NCBI GenBank assembly: GCA_003313425.1
Contig: NHZP01000016.1
Location: 496,001 to 560,000 of the forward strand
Direction: 5' to 3'
Length of the DNA stretch: 64,000 nt
Origin: Pseudopyrenochaeta lycopersici
Taxonomy: Eukaryota; Ascomycota; Dothideomycetes; Pleosporales; Pseudopyrenochaetaceae
Of the stretch, positions 12,001-22,608 are shown piece by piece. The notes under the pieces were generated by a model. It ran no database searches and had not been told where the DNA came from. It saw nothing but the letters and a program-made list of their open reading frames with translations. The first letter of the stretch is position 1. Each line of letters begins with the position of its first letter. A program made the translations under genes and the position numbers.

Positions 12001-13322
12001 GCCATGCGAAAGTAGCTTTCCACATGCCCAAGTATAAGTAGGCTGTGTTAACACCCGGGACCTTCGTTCCGAGCACATCGAGAAGGTTGGGGAGCTTGGC
12101 AACATTCCATGACGTTGTCCGGTCGTCGAACAGAGAGCCTGGCATGTCTGCACCGTACATGGGCTGGCCGTAGTTGATAGTCTTCCAATAGTTATCCTCG
12201 AGCTCCTTGCATCGCTCGACCGAATATTCTTCAAGGCCAGGAAGGTGGTAGTCAAAGCCTTCAAAGGCAACTTCGTCTACCCAGTCGGCTACTGCACCTC
12301 TGTTGTTCAGTCGCCTGGAGGATACGGATTTCTTCTGATCGACAGTCTTCGGTTGGCGACCACGTGCCTTTGTCGGTGTCGTATCGCCCTGTGCTTCTCT
12401 TTTGATCTGGCTGGTGGATGTCTTTTTCTCTTCCTTGCCAGGTGACGTGGGCGTTGGTGGGACATCAAGCGACTCTACATCCTCATCATCGTCGTTCGAT
12501 TCCTTCTTCACTTGACGTCTTCGTGAAGGGCGACCAGGACCACGCTTGGAAGCAGGTGAGGCGTCATCGGCGTTTGCAGGGGCGGCCTGAGCTCGTGTGG
12601 AACGAGTGCGCGACGGGACCTCTGCGGCAGCTTTCCGACGCTCGCCTCGCTTGGCTGGGGGTTGGTGGTGTGGCTCGTCTGTCACAGCGCGCCACTCTGG
12701 TAGATTGTAGGATCGCTGCTTCTCGATATTCGCCTGCGTGTATATACCGTGCTGGCCCGCAAACTCCTGCATGATGGGGTTCTTGACTCTGATCGATCTC
12801 ACGGCTTCGCTGAGGTCGGGGAGGGAGTCGCGCCTGTAATTCATGTAAGTCGCAAGTTTTTATGAGGTATACATGCACAATCTTACCATTCTTTAGGCGG
12901 TACGACCTTCACGATGCCAGACTTCATTCCGTACTTGTCGACCTTGTCGATGAATCGTTTGAAGTTGCGGAATTGGTCCATTGTCTATGGAATAGAGTTA
13001 GTGCCATAACTTAAACTATGCCTTCGCAAGCGCTTTAAAGCGGATTTGTGCGCAAGCTCTCTTGTAGTATACCACGAAGCTCTTATGCAGCTCTGCAACG
13101 TACCGGCTTGAACACGGGAATCTTCCCTCCCTCAAAGAAATGGTCGGGCTCGATATCTTCGCCATCGTCGCTGTCCAGCTCAGACAGCTCTGACGACAGT
13201 CTCTCATCCCTCTTGTCGTTGTCCTCGCTCGTGGGTGGTGTTAGGGCGGGCTTTGCGGCAGCGTCATCGTGTGGGGCGAGAGGCGCCTCGACCGATGGCA
13301 CAACGTCCACCTGCGCCTCCAT
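9013..13322 (-). CDS. KDM4/JHDM3-type JmjN-JmjC histone lysine demethylase with extended PHD
   Basis: Fe(II)/2-oxoglutarate histone demethylase of the KDM4/Rph1 lineage, expected in the nucleus on H3K9me3 and H3K36me3. Exons 13322-13104, 12984-12887, 12833-10782 and 10735-9013 give 1363 residues. JmjN begins at IPVFKPTMDQF (about residue 67) and is split by the first intron. In JmjC the iron ligands are H384 and E386 (WHLEDVDLYS) and H473 (GYHSGYN). The structural zinc site of the family is intact (C430, H436, C503, C505), so an active enzyme is expected. An extended PHD module begins at C602, preceded by a basic stretch. A Tudor-like segment follows at about 725-790, and then a long Pro/Gln/Ser/Tyr-rich disordered tail of about 570 residues. 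The order matches animal KDM4A, though only a single Tudor-like unit is apparent. Confidence 0.93.
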
Positions 13323-15099
13323 TGCGAAGGAGAGCGAGTCGCTCGAGTGGTGGCTCTCTCAGAGCAGGGGCGAAGCTCTTCGGCGATCGGCAGGTGCGGC
13401 TCGCGAGGGCTGAAAGGCGAGCATGCGTCGCTATTCCCGCCACTGTGCGCGCTGAAGAACTCAGCACGACCGCAGTAATTTTACGGGTTGCGCATCAGTT
13501 TTATGGAGCTGACGGCGTGGGTGACAGTCGGTATCGCGAGCGGGTAGTGAACGTAGGGCGCTTGAGGTCGCAAGGAGTGCAAATGGCGAAGAGAGGAGGA
13601 GCAGGGCGAGCCAAGCCGCGATTGGGCGCTAACCAATTATCCTTGCCGCCTCGCCTGATTATCACTCCATGACCACCGCACCTCAGGATGCAGTTCAATG
13701 TGAATACGCGCTTCGTTTGGGTCTAGGAATGTACTCTGGACGTCTATGCGATTCCATATCAAGTCTAAGTACAGCATACAAGTTTGCCAGGCACCGATTG
13801 CACCTGCATACCGCGCCAACTCTTGTACACCCCAGTCTGGCATGCACGTCATCTGAGGCCACATTTGTAGCTCCATCTTATCAGATCTTCGCCTTGCTGT
13901 CCACCAGTTCACCCATCCCGCTGCTCACGCATCGGCGTTGCCGTCACATACCATCACCAGCGGCACCTCTGCGTCCTATAAAATTGTAATGGATCAGAGT
14001 GGTGGTATGCGCCATATGCGTATATTCAATAAAGCATGGATAAAGGGGTGCCGAAGCCTCGAGCATATACGTAGCCTTAAAAAGTTCTGGGCCTTCTGAA
14101 ACGCTGTTCCTGTGCCAGTGGAGGCAAGCTTTTTTGATCGGTGCTGGTAAAAAAAACGGCCGCCGCAACGACCCGCTAGTTCGTGCATCCCTCCGCGATA
14201 CCGACCAACAGAGTGCTGTCGCTCCCCGCAAGCGTGACCATTACTGGCCATGCCTCTCCGGACTAGCTGGGAAAACTTTACGAGCTTTCAGGCCACAGTC
14301 GCAGACAGGATCTGTCTCTGTCGTGCCTCTGCTACGCCCTTGCTCCGTGACCGTGGCTCACTGACAAACAACGCCCTCTCCTCAAAGTAACGAGACCACT
14401 AAAGGAGTCAAGGACTTATACCTTGCCCCAAAGATAGTCTGTAAAGGGCTACAGTGGGCCCCGTCAGCATCATTCGCCATGTGCGGCAGTCGGAGGGTTA
14501 CCTGACAGTGCGAACATTGCCACCTCCACAAACTCCACTCGGCAACCGGAGATGACAAGCCAGCACATCCCCCATCAAAATTCTCCGGATCTACATGCGG
14601 CCATCGTCAGGGGCGCGGCTCAGTAATCACCGCTCCCCACAGTCTAGCATACAGATGAGCATATACGTCCCACTCCTTGGTAGCACCAATTTGACGGGCA
14701 CCGAGCACGCCGGGGTGAGCATGGTAATATCTGTTGAGACTTACAGTGAGCGAAAGAGACTAAACGGGTCGACAAACGAAAATATGGAGACGGAGGGTGG
14801 AAAAGTACAAGTGTGAAATCAAATGATGACAGTGAGGAATCACGATATTGCAGTGGCCAGAGTTGTATGCAAACCCACAATTTTGGGCGCCAGATCCAAT
14901 CCAGAAACCATGATATTGTACAGTGGCCAATACCCGAGAGATCCAAGGCCCCAATGCTATGCTAGTGAACAGATTAGGCTGTACATGCGCTTTTCAGCTG
15001 TTTTCTTGTTGCTCAGATGCTCCAAGTGCCAAGAATGAGGGTAGGTAGTTTACCAGCCCAGACAAAAATCACTTTTCCTTGTAGAACCGAGTTACGTCT
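13323..15099. other. Intergenic region upstream of the JmjC gene
   Basis: About 1.8 kb between the JmjC start and the end of the RGG protein gene. The first 350 bases are G+C-rich, as in a promoter or 5' UTR. Open frames overlap in several phases with no motif. A short block containing gatattg(ta)cagtggcca occurs twice (near 14844 and 14911). Confidence 0.55.
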
Positions 15100-16663
15100 T
15101 TAAGACGACTCGCCGCGAGGGGTGCCACGGAAGCCGCCACGAGGGCCCCTGAACTCTCCACGACCGCGACCGCGCCCACCACGGAATTCGCCTCGTGCGC
15201 CACCTCGTCCTCTGCCCCTGTATCCTCCTCGTTCCCCGCCTGCATGGCCCCCTCGTCCTCGACCGCCGCGGTTGTGGTGGACCTCAGAGAAACCATCGTT
15301 GCCTGATGCAGAAGCAGAAGTTGCTGTCGGCTCGGGGGTGTCGTCGGCCCAGCTCTGGGTGCTGGTGACGGGAGCAGCTGTGTGAGAAGCCTCGGTCTCA
15401 GTGGCGTCTCGCGGAACGATTTCAAACGACTCGCTTAATGGGTCGTCGCCGGCGGTGGCCTGCTTGTCCCATTGCTCCGCGGCAGCAGCATTGGCGGCTT
15501 CTGGTGCGATGCTCGATGCTGCTGGTGCCGAAGGATTCTCGTCCCCTGCTTTCTCGTTGGCAGCTCCTGCACCAGTGTCGATCTCTGTGAGGCCTACATT
15601 AGTGACGGTTGGGTCAGAGACAGGTTCTGGCGCCTCGGTCTCAGGAGGGGCAGGCTGTGCCTGTGCGACATCATCTACCCAGGCCTCCTCGGCGGCAAAT
15701 GGGGCTTCATCGAGCGCGGCTTGTTTGACCTGAGAGTCTGCATGTATGTTAGCCTAATTTCATCTCACTGCAACCATTTCTTAAGAACCTACAAGTGACG
15801 CTCAGCAACACACCCTCCGTAGATGGCACTCCGTCGTCCGCACCCTCAATCAGCTTCTCTGCCGCAATGACAGCCGTAGTGTCTCCTCCATAAACCTGAA
15901 GCAATGCACCCTCAAAAGCCTTTGTCAGGTCCGAGTCGTCGTCCTCAAGTTGGCGCCGAGCGGCAGCCGCTCTCAAAAAGCGGGACAGGGTCAAGATCTT
16001 GTCCTTGAGCTGCTTCTGCTGTTCCAGCGCTGCCTCGGCCTTGATTGTCTCCCTCAGCGCATCGAGCTCCCCAGTGTGTGATTTAGACAGTATCTCCTTC
16101 TCCCTAGCGAATTTGGCCTCAAGCTCCTGACCATACTTTGCGTAGTGACCATATTGCTCTTCCAGCTGCGTAAGCTGAGCCTGGAGACCGGGCTTCCTCT
16201 CAGCCTGCGCTTTCTGATCGGCGTTGATCTTGCGAGATGCGAGGAGCTCATCGAGAGAGACACCAGGATTCGCTGCGATTATTGAATCGACCTTCTGGGT
16301 AGCGCTCTGTAGGGAGATGTAAGCACGAGTCCACAAGGCTGTAGTGGGTCATCCAACTCACGAGCTTCTTATTGATGTTGCGAATATTCCTGTTCGCATG
16401 AGCATTAGTTCTTTAGCTCCTGACGTGGGAATCGCAAGTTGGGCTGCTACTCACTTCTGGAGCTCCCGAACGTAGGCATTCTCGCTGTCAGTTCCATTGG
16501 CCTTGCCAGCTGGATCAGAACCACCTGCACCAACCTCCGAGGCTGTTTTCTCAGGCGCAGCTGGGACTGCAGTCGCACCCTCTGCCTTGGCCTTCTTCTT
16601 GCGGGCACTCTTCGACTCACCCGCGACCAACGTTTGTAGCTTGGAAACGACGTCGGGGGCCAT
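15100..16663 (-). CDS. YAG7-like protein with coiled coil and RGG tail
   Basis: A 462-residue protein from four exons: 16663-16455, 16389-16362, 16306-15793 and 15737-15100. Residues 1-70 are Lys/Ala-rich. The block from YVRELQKNIRNINKKLSATQ (about 65-85) through a charged coiled coil to about residue 180 resembles the YAG7-like dimerisation region of fungal proteins (inference). An acidic Ala/Pro/Glu-rich middle leads to a C-terminal tail of repeated RGG/RGRG from about residue 408 to the end, a typical RNA-binding and arginine-methylation region. The last intron was assigned a GTAGGT donor (55 nt), giving VTY-SQVKQAA; a GTGTGT donor 21 bases earlier is also in phase and would drop seven residues. 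The tiny 28-nt second exon is supported by continuity of the NIRNINKKL motif. Exact function is not known to me. Confidence 0.82.
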
Positions 16664-19600
16664 TGTTGGATGTGATTTGATGTCTAATAGGAGTTTGGAA
16701 GGGGTTTACACGTCAGTCGCGAGCTGGAAAGTAAAATCAAAAAGAGGTTGATACGTTGTTTGAATTTCGAGCGGATGGTTTGGGCGTTTGGGTGCCTTCA
16801 ACGTACGCCAAGAGCTCCTATGTGGAGCGCTTGGACCTCGTCATGGAAGGTACTAGACCCTCTGTGGGCACGATGCACGCTTACTCGAGGTCTGCATGAA
16901 CGAGATGCAGATGTTATTGCTGAGCCAAGACCTTGGATCAGCTGCCGTATGTCCTCATTCTTCATGGCCCAGGTCGGCCGATGCCCTCTTCGCTTAGTGG
17001 CTTGTCAAAAATGCCAATGGTAGTCCAACATACTTCAAGATGACGAGTTTGGAAAGCTTTCTTTCTACACATGAAGTATATCAAGCATAAGACAGTGTTA
17101 CTAGAATTCCTCTCAGCCATTCCACCACATCCAGGTACAAGCAGCAAAGTCATACAATTCATGTAGAGCTTTCTGCCATGCCTCGTTAGGATTATTGTCG
17201 CTCGACAATGTGAGGCTGAACCTGGGACTATCATGGCACAATCCTTTTCATAGTCTCCTTGAAGCTTGGTCTCACAACAAACCCTCTCACTCAAGCGATG
17301 CAGAAACTTGTATAACGCTTTCGGAACGCACCCCAGTTTAGTGACAATAGAGATGGTCAAGTTTGCCTTGGTGCTTTTGATACTTAAAGTTTTGCTGGCT
17401 CAATATATTTGCGTGATCCTCGGGCAACTATGTCCCCTTGACTTCCGTTGTCCACATTTAGTTGAGTGCGTATACAGTACTAGAGAAGCTGTTGCTTACA
17501 GGATCCCATACAGTAGGCCAGCGAGGATAACATAGTAGCAGTGACGAAATAGGTCATGACCGCCAATGGAATATATTTTACTGTGTGTTCTCTTCATTAT
17601 AGGTAGACCCCATATAAAGTGTTGCGGTGCAACTAGCTTTAGTTAGGTTCAGTTGCATCGTGACTATAAGGTTGCACTGCTACAAAGTACCACAAGCAAA
17701 CTTTATTATAACTATTTATCCAAAGATGCTGACCAGCACAGTGTCGTCCTGTGACTTACCGTAGAGATATCTCTGTAGTGCACTTCGGGCAATTTGCCAA
17801 TATTAGGATGCTCTCCGTGCTCATGTTGTGAGTTGGACAGTAGTCCACCAGTTAAGACGTTCACCGAGTGGTCCCCACAGGCTTGCTATCCTCGCATTTC
17901 TGCACATCTTCCGCAGCTATACAAGAAAAATTGCACAAATTGATGGATTCGTCATTGGTCTAACTACTAAAAATGGGTGTCTCAGTTTGGGAAGTCCGCG
18001 GGACGACTAGTATGCACCTCAATCAATGTGCGAAGATAATACGACCGCTATTTCTAAGCGCGGTTGCAGTTCAGGATCTGAAACATGATGTGCGGCCTTG
18101 TTGCCACTGAAGGTGTGCATGTGCTAGGTGTTAAAAGATGGTGGGTGTGATAGCTTGTCGCTCCTGCCCAGAATAGAGCACGAGAACGCCAGGGGATTAG
18201 TCAAACATTCACGCGACCACCAAACTTAAATCAAAGCCCAGAAATTCTCGCATACGTCTCGAATAGGGAGTTGTTGTGTCGTATCAGTGCTACAGCCGTT
18301 CAACTTGCTGACAGATGTGTCTGTCTGCCCAGCACAACCACAAAACAATTTCATCTAGTGCTGCTGTAGGCATCACCAATTATAGGACAATAAAAAATAC
18401 GAAGTATGTGGGGGAAGAACCAAATGCTGGAATCTCGGAACAACAGTAATGTGATGCGAGAAGGACTATGGTTACACAAAATGTGTGGCATGTGATAGAA
18501 ATGCATTTACTCGCCCTGTTTGGAACAATATTGAGCCCTCAGCCCCCAGGCCAGAAATCTTTATTGAAATTAAGAACAATTATGCTGAAAATGCATGTAT
18601 ATGTAACCGTTTTGGAGGCCTTCCTGTGCAATCGAAGTGACTGAGATGACAAAGACTAGCCTAGGGGAGCAAGCTATGGAATCAAAGGTATTCGCTCTCG
18701 TTATGTATGACGTAGGCACTGGAGTATATGAAGAATTACGCAAAGTGTAGTGAGTGGAAATATAGAGCAAAAAGTCTCGTCCTTGTTAGCGAATCTACAA
18801 AGTTTAGAAACAGCATAGACTTGGGTAATGTAATCCACCAATTCGAAGAGGGGAGGCAGCCCACAAGCAAATGGGGGTTGATCAAGTAAACGCCACCCAC
18901 AGCGAGACCGGATTGCATTTTCGGTAACATGAGGTTACGAGAAACGTTGTTCGGCAACGGGCAGTTAGATTTTGGAAAACCCAATTTGCTGATAACTCGG
19001 GAATAAAGAAAATGCCGATTACCTCGCAGACATTAAGCCGAGCCGAAATGCCTTCGAATCTCTTCGCATTGCTTGTGTAGAAGGTGCAAGTCGTAATGTA
19101 GGCAGTCAGGCTGCAGAGTGTGTAGACCTGTAATTATTGCATGATGGAAATGGAAGCAAAAAGGGTAAGACTGTGTTGCTAGTCGATACCGATTGCTGAG
19201 AATGTGGGGGTGGGTGTCACATGCCGCACCTATGTCTCTGTCGCCAGGGTCATGTGAATGCGTGTAAGGATGGTCGGCTGAGCCAGGGTAGTCCAGGAGG
19301 TGTCATCCGTACGTTGCTATCAGAGCATGAGGGGAGCGCCGAGGAAACATCAGTCGTGAGGATTGAGAGTTGTTGTCGGAGCCAACAAGGAGAAGAGTGT
19401 TGATGAAGTTTAAACAAAGTACGACCACTTCCTCGAGAGTCATTCTGGGTACGTATAGGCAAGGTTAGCCAATAGTCAGCAGAAGCATAGAGAAGGCGTC
19501 TGAACCCTTCCTGGATGGTATCTCACGCTGGTGCGTTCTGAGGGTTGCTTGGATGGCGCAGGCTGGGAGGTGGGGAAACAGGCATGGCGCAAGCGCTCGT

Positions 19601-20723
19601 CTGATTCGCCGGGCTACCCCCCAGCCGGCTGAGGCGATCTCTGGCCGATGGAGGTCAAATAAGCCCACTTTCCCAACCATGTGATCATCTCTCCATCCTC
19701 AACCCGTGATCCAGGACATACTCGTTCAACTCTGTTGAGCGCGCTGGTCAAAACGCTTTGCTTTATTGGTATATCGAGGTAAGCAGCTCTCCTCTATCAT
19801 CCGTCGCCCCTACTTTTGCACAATTTTCACCCTTCCATCCTCAAAGCGTGAGACTTTGCCGGCACTGTCGGTCGAGGAGCGTCACCTGATATCGCGGGAG
19901 CATGAGCGAAGGAGCCTAAGAACACCAACCCACCGTAAGTCATGGTCGAAGTTATCGCATTGCCTCGGACGTTGGAAGCGGCCTGTTCCGATCGATGCAG
20001 CCACCCTGAGATTGTTCACGGCTTGCGATCGGCTTGCGACAGTCGTGTCTGCCGTCTGGCGGCCGTGGTTGCCGCTGGCGAGCTCGCTGGCTGTTCTGTT
20101 GCTCGGTATCCCGCACCTCTTGGACGCGCGCATCCACGACGGAACGACGCACGACGGCCTTGTGCACTTACTGCGACGCTCCCGTCCACACGATACGACG
20201 GCTCTCCTTTGAGCAGTGACAGTTCGGTCCCACAGCAACAGGCAATCAATGCGCCCAATCGACGCCTGGCGGCAGTTCTGTCGCACCACACTCACTTACT
20301 CACCTACCCGCGCCCGTGCTAACGTTTGCCGTGCTCCAGACCTCTGTATGCGCTCTCTCTGCGCATGATTGCTAAGACAGTACTCTACTCGGCTTGCGCG
20401 TGAACTGGTGGGCAAAGCGCCGCTTCTTCCCCGCCTCGGTGGTCTGCGCCCACGACCTCACACTTGAACCGCGTCCCATCACCCCCACCGCAGCCCTCGT
20501 TCTCCGAATTGGCCTGCGATTCCAACCACCGCTGCACGCCGGCTACTAACACCATAACGCGGCTCAACAATCACTGCACTGCCCCATCTGGCATTCGCGT
20601 TGTTTACATCTGGTGAACGACTAGTGACAACCACAGAGCAAGGCTGCCGCTACCCATAGAAGAATTCAATCTGCGCGACAGCCTCCTGTCCCCCTCTCAC
20701 TGTACAAGCACTCTTGACAGACT
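16664..20723. other. Four-kilobase stretch without a recognisable gene
   Basis: This is the common 5' region of the divergent RGG-protein and bHLH genes. The stretch 16750-19650 is of mixed composition with no frame that carries a motif. From about 19650 to 20720 the DNA becomes G+C- and C/T-rich, and open frames of 120-150 codons overlap in three phases on both strands, which suggests composition rather than coding. That part is probably the bHLH promoter and a long leader. I find no tRNA A/B-box pair. Confidence 0.5.
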
Positions 20724-21652
20724 ATGGCGGATACTGCTGGCTACCCTACCGACGCAAAGTTGGATTCACACAACGTCCACACAAACAAGCGGAAGCGCGA
20801 TACACGCGACCAAGGCCTCAATCGACCAGCTCCTCACAACTCGAACAGCGACTTGACCGATCAAGCTACTGCCTCCTTTCTCGCCGCGCACAACGCTGCT
20901 GACGACGACATGCAGAACCAATTTGACGTACACCAGAATGGTGGCTCAAATACCGCAAGTGTTGGCGATACTGCTGCTGCTGCACTTGCCTACCATCAGA
21001 TGACTGTGCCTCAAGCAACAGAACTACAATTCCAGAATCAAGGGTCTGGGGATGGTTCCTTTGGCATGGGCGATCATCATGGACAATCTAGTATGCAGGA
21101 TTTCAGTCTCGAAGCTTTGAAAGCGGCGACACAGACAGGCCGCCCCGGCCAGACAGTGTCAGACGACTCGCCACCACAGAGTGCCACTCATAAGCCTCCG
21201 GTTGGCTCCGACGAATGGCACAAGGTGCGAAGAGACAACCACAAAGAAGGTAAGCATTGACGCTTCTTTTCGAACCCGCAGTAGCTGACTCTTGCTTAGT
21301 TGAACGCCGCCGTCGTGAGACTATCAACGAGGGTATCAACGAGTTGGCCAAGATTGTACCAGGCTGTGAGAAGAACAAAGGCTCTATTCTTCAGCGCGCT
21401 GTTCAATTCATCACCCAACTCAAGGAAAATGAGCAGCAAAACATCGAGAAGTGGACACTTGAAAAGCTGCTGACGGAGCAAGCTATTACCGAACTTAGTG
21501 CCAGCTGCGATAAGTTCAAGGCTGAGTGCCAAAGGGCCTGGGATGAGTGCCAAATCTACAAACGTGCGTGCGAAAATAACGGCATCCTCCCAGAGGAGAT
21601 CAAAGAGCGCCAAGACAATGGCGAGCAATCTGGTCCAAATCCGTTAGCATAA
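20724..21652 (+). CDS. cbf1: bHLH transcription factor, Cbf1/CPF1-like
   Basis: A 292-residue DNA-binding protein from exons 20724-21249 and 21300-21652 (50-nt intron, GTAAGC to TTGCTTAG with a CTGAC branch). Residues 1-160 are low complexity, rich in Gln, Asn, Asp, Ala and His. The basic-helix-loop-helix lies at about 165-222. Its basic region, NHKEVERRRRETIN, holds the His-Glu-Arg triad (spacing 4 and 4) that reads the class B E-box CACGTG. The intron splits the basic region at its Val codon. After helix 2 a long amphipathic helix (about 223-270) could serve as dimerisation extension. Yeast Cbf1 binds centromere element I and methionine-pathway promoters, with roles in chromatin and sulfur control; the same sites are likely here by family. 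The match in the basic region is strong, but orthology rests on pattern alone. Confidence 0.88.
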
Positions 21653-22608
21653 ACTTAAGCCAAAGGTTTTGGCGTTGTCGTTCTTTCTTGTCGATCTCTC
21701 TGTTCAATCGGCACACGTCTTTCACGAACTTTTGTTGCACATGTACTGTGAACACATTCTCGATCTTCCTTTCTTCGGTCTGTCGGTCCTTGAACCGGCC
21801 TAGGCCGCCCTGTTCTTCTCCACGGATTAACGAAACCTGTTCGTTCTTCAACCGGCGTACATTAGTGGAGGACTCACTCACTCGGTCGGCGTGTGGACGT
21901 TTTCTGTTCGCATCAGGCGCTAAACACTCGCCATAAGGTGTAAGAACCTTGCGCATGTAGAGGCATCGGGGGCCTATTTCTTAGCATTAGTATACCGAAT
22001 GGTCTCTAGCCACGAGAACTGTTTTCAACGATGAATGGCCGTCTTGACGATATTGCATTGCACCTGAGGCACTTTCAGTCATTCAACGTGGTTATGGCTT
22101 AGTTTACAGCTCTCCCATGCATGTTTAGGTAGCAGACTAGGACTACAGCAATCGGCAAGCGTTTGCCAGATATGCATTGATAATCTGTGCCACCGTGCGC
22201 CCTCTGAAGAAGCAATGAATTTGTTAATGATCTGCCCTTTAGTTCCGCCTGAAAATATTCAACCGTTGACGTGCTTGCTGATTGAATTACAGCCTGCAGG
22301 ATCAGACTTGAGGCTGCTTGCCTGGCGTTGGTGTGGATGGAAGTCAACAGAGAACAGCGCCACGCGAGATGTTGCTTGAGCTCATTGGCCGACAATTGGG
22401 TCTCACTCCCACACCTGCACACGCGCCATAGTGTCTCGCTCTCTTCAATCGTACATCTCCACCTGCTTCAAATTCCCCCGATAATAGTGAGGACTTCTTG
22501 AACGAGTAGGTATGATTTGGACGTGAATTCCAGACTCGATGTGGTGGGCGCGGGAGTTTCAACCACGCCAGTTCATCCTCCTCACCCTCACAACCGTTGC
22601 AAAAGACC
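21653..22608. other. Intergenic region between bHLH and STRIP genes
   Basis: Holds the 3' end of the bHLH gene and the promoter of the STRIP gene. No additional gene, RNA or repeat was recognised. A 217-codon open frame on the other strand runs into the STRIP coding region and is a shadow. Confidence 0.6.

Noticed and set aside
15069..15425. 118-codon minus-strand frame at the end of the YAG7-like gene
   Set aside because: It is out of phase with the RGG/RGRG tail, which continues in frame from the acidic middle to a TAA at 15100.
15738..15813. Alternative GTGTGT donor for the last intron of the YAG7-like gene
   Set aside because: In phase, but the GTAGGT donor gives a stronger splice site and a 55-nt intron like its neighbours. 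RNA data would settle it.
19766..20322. Overlapping 126-148-codon open frames on both strands upstream of the bHLH gene
   Set aside because: Three phases are open at once in G+C-rich DNA, with no motif in any. This is a composition effect.
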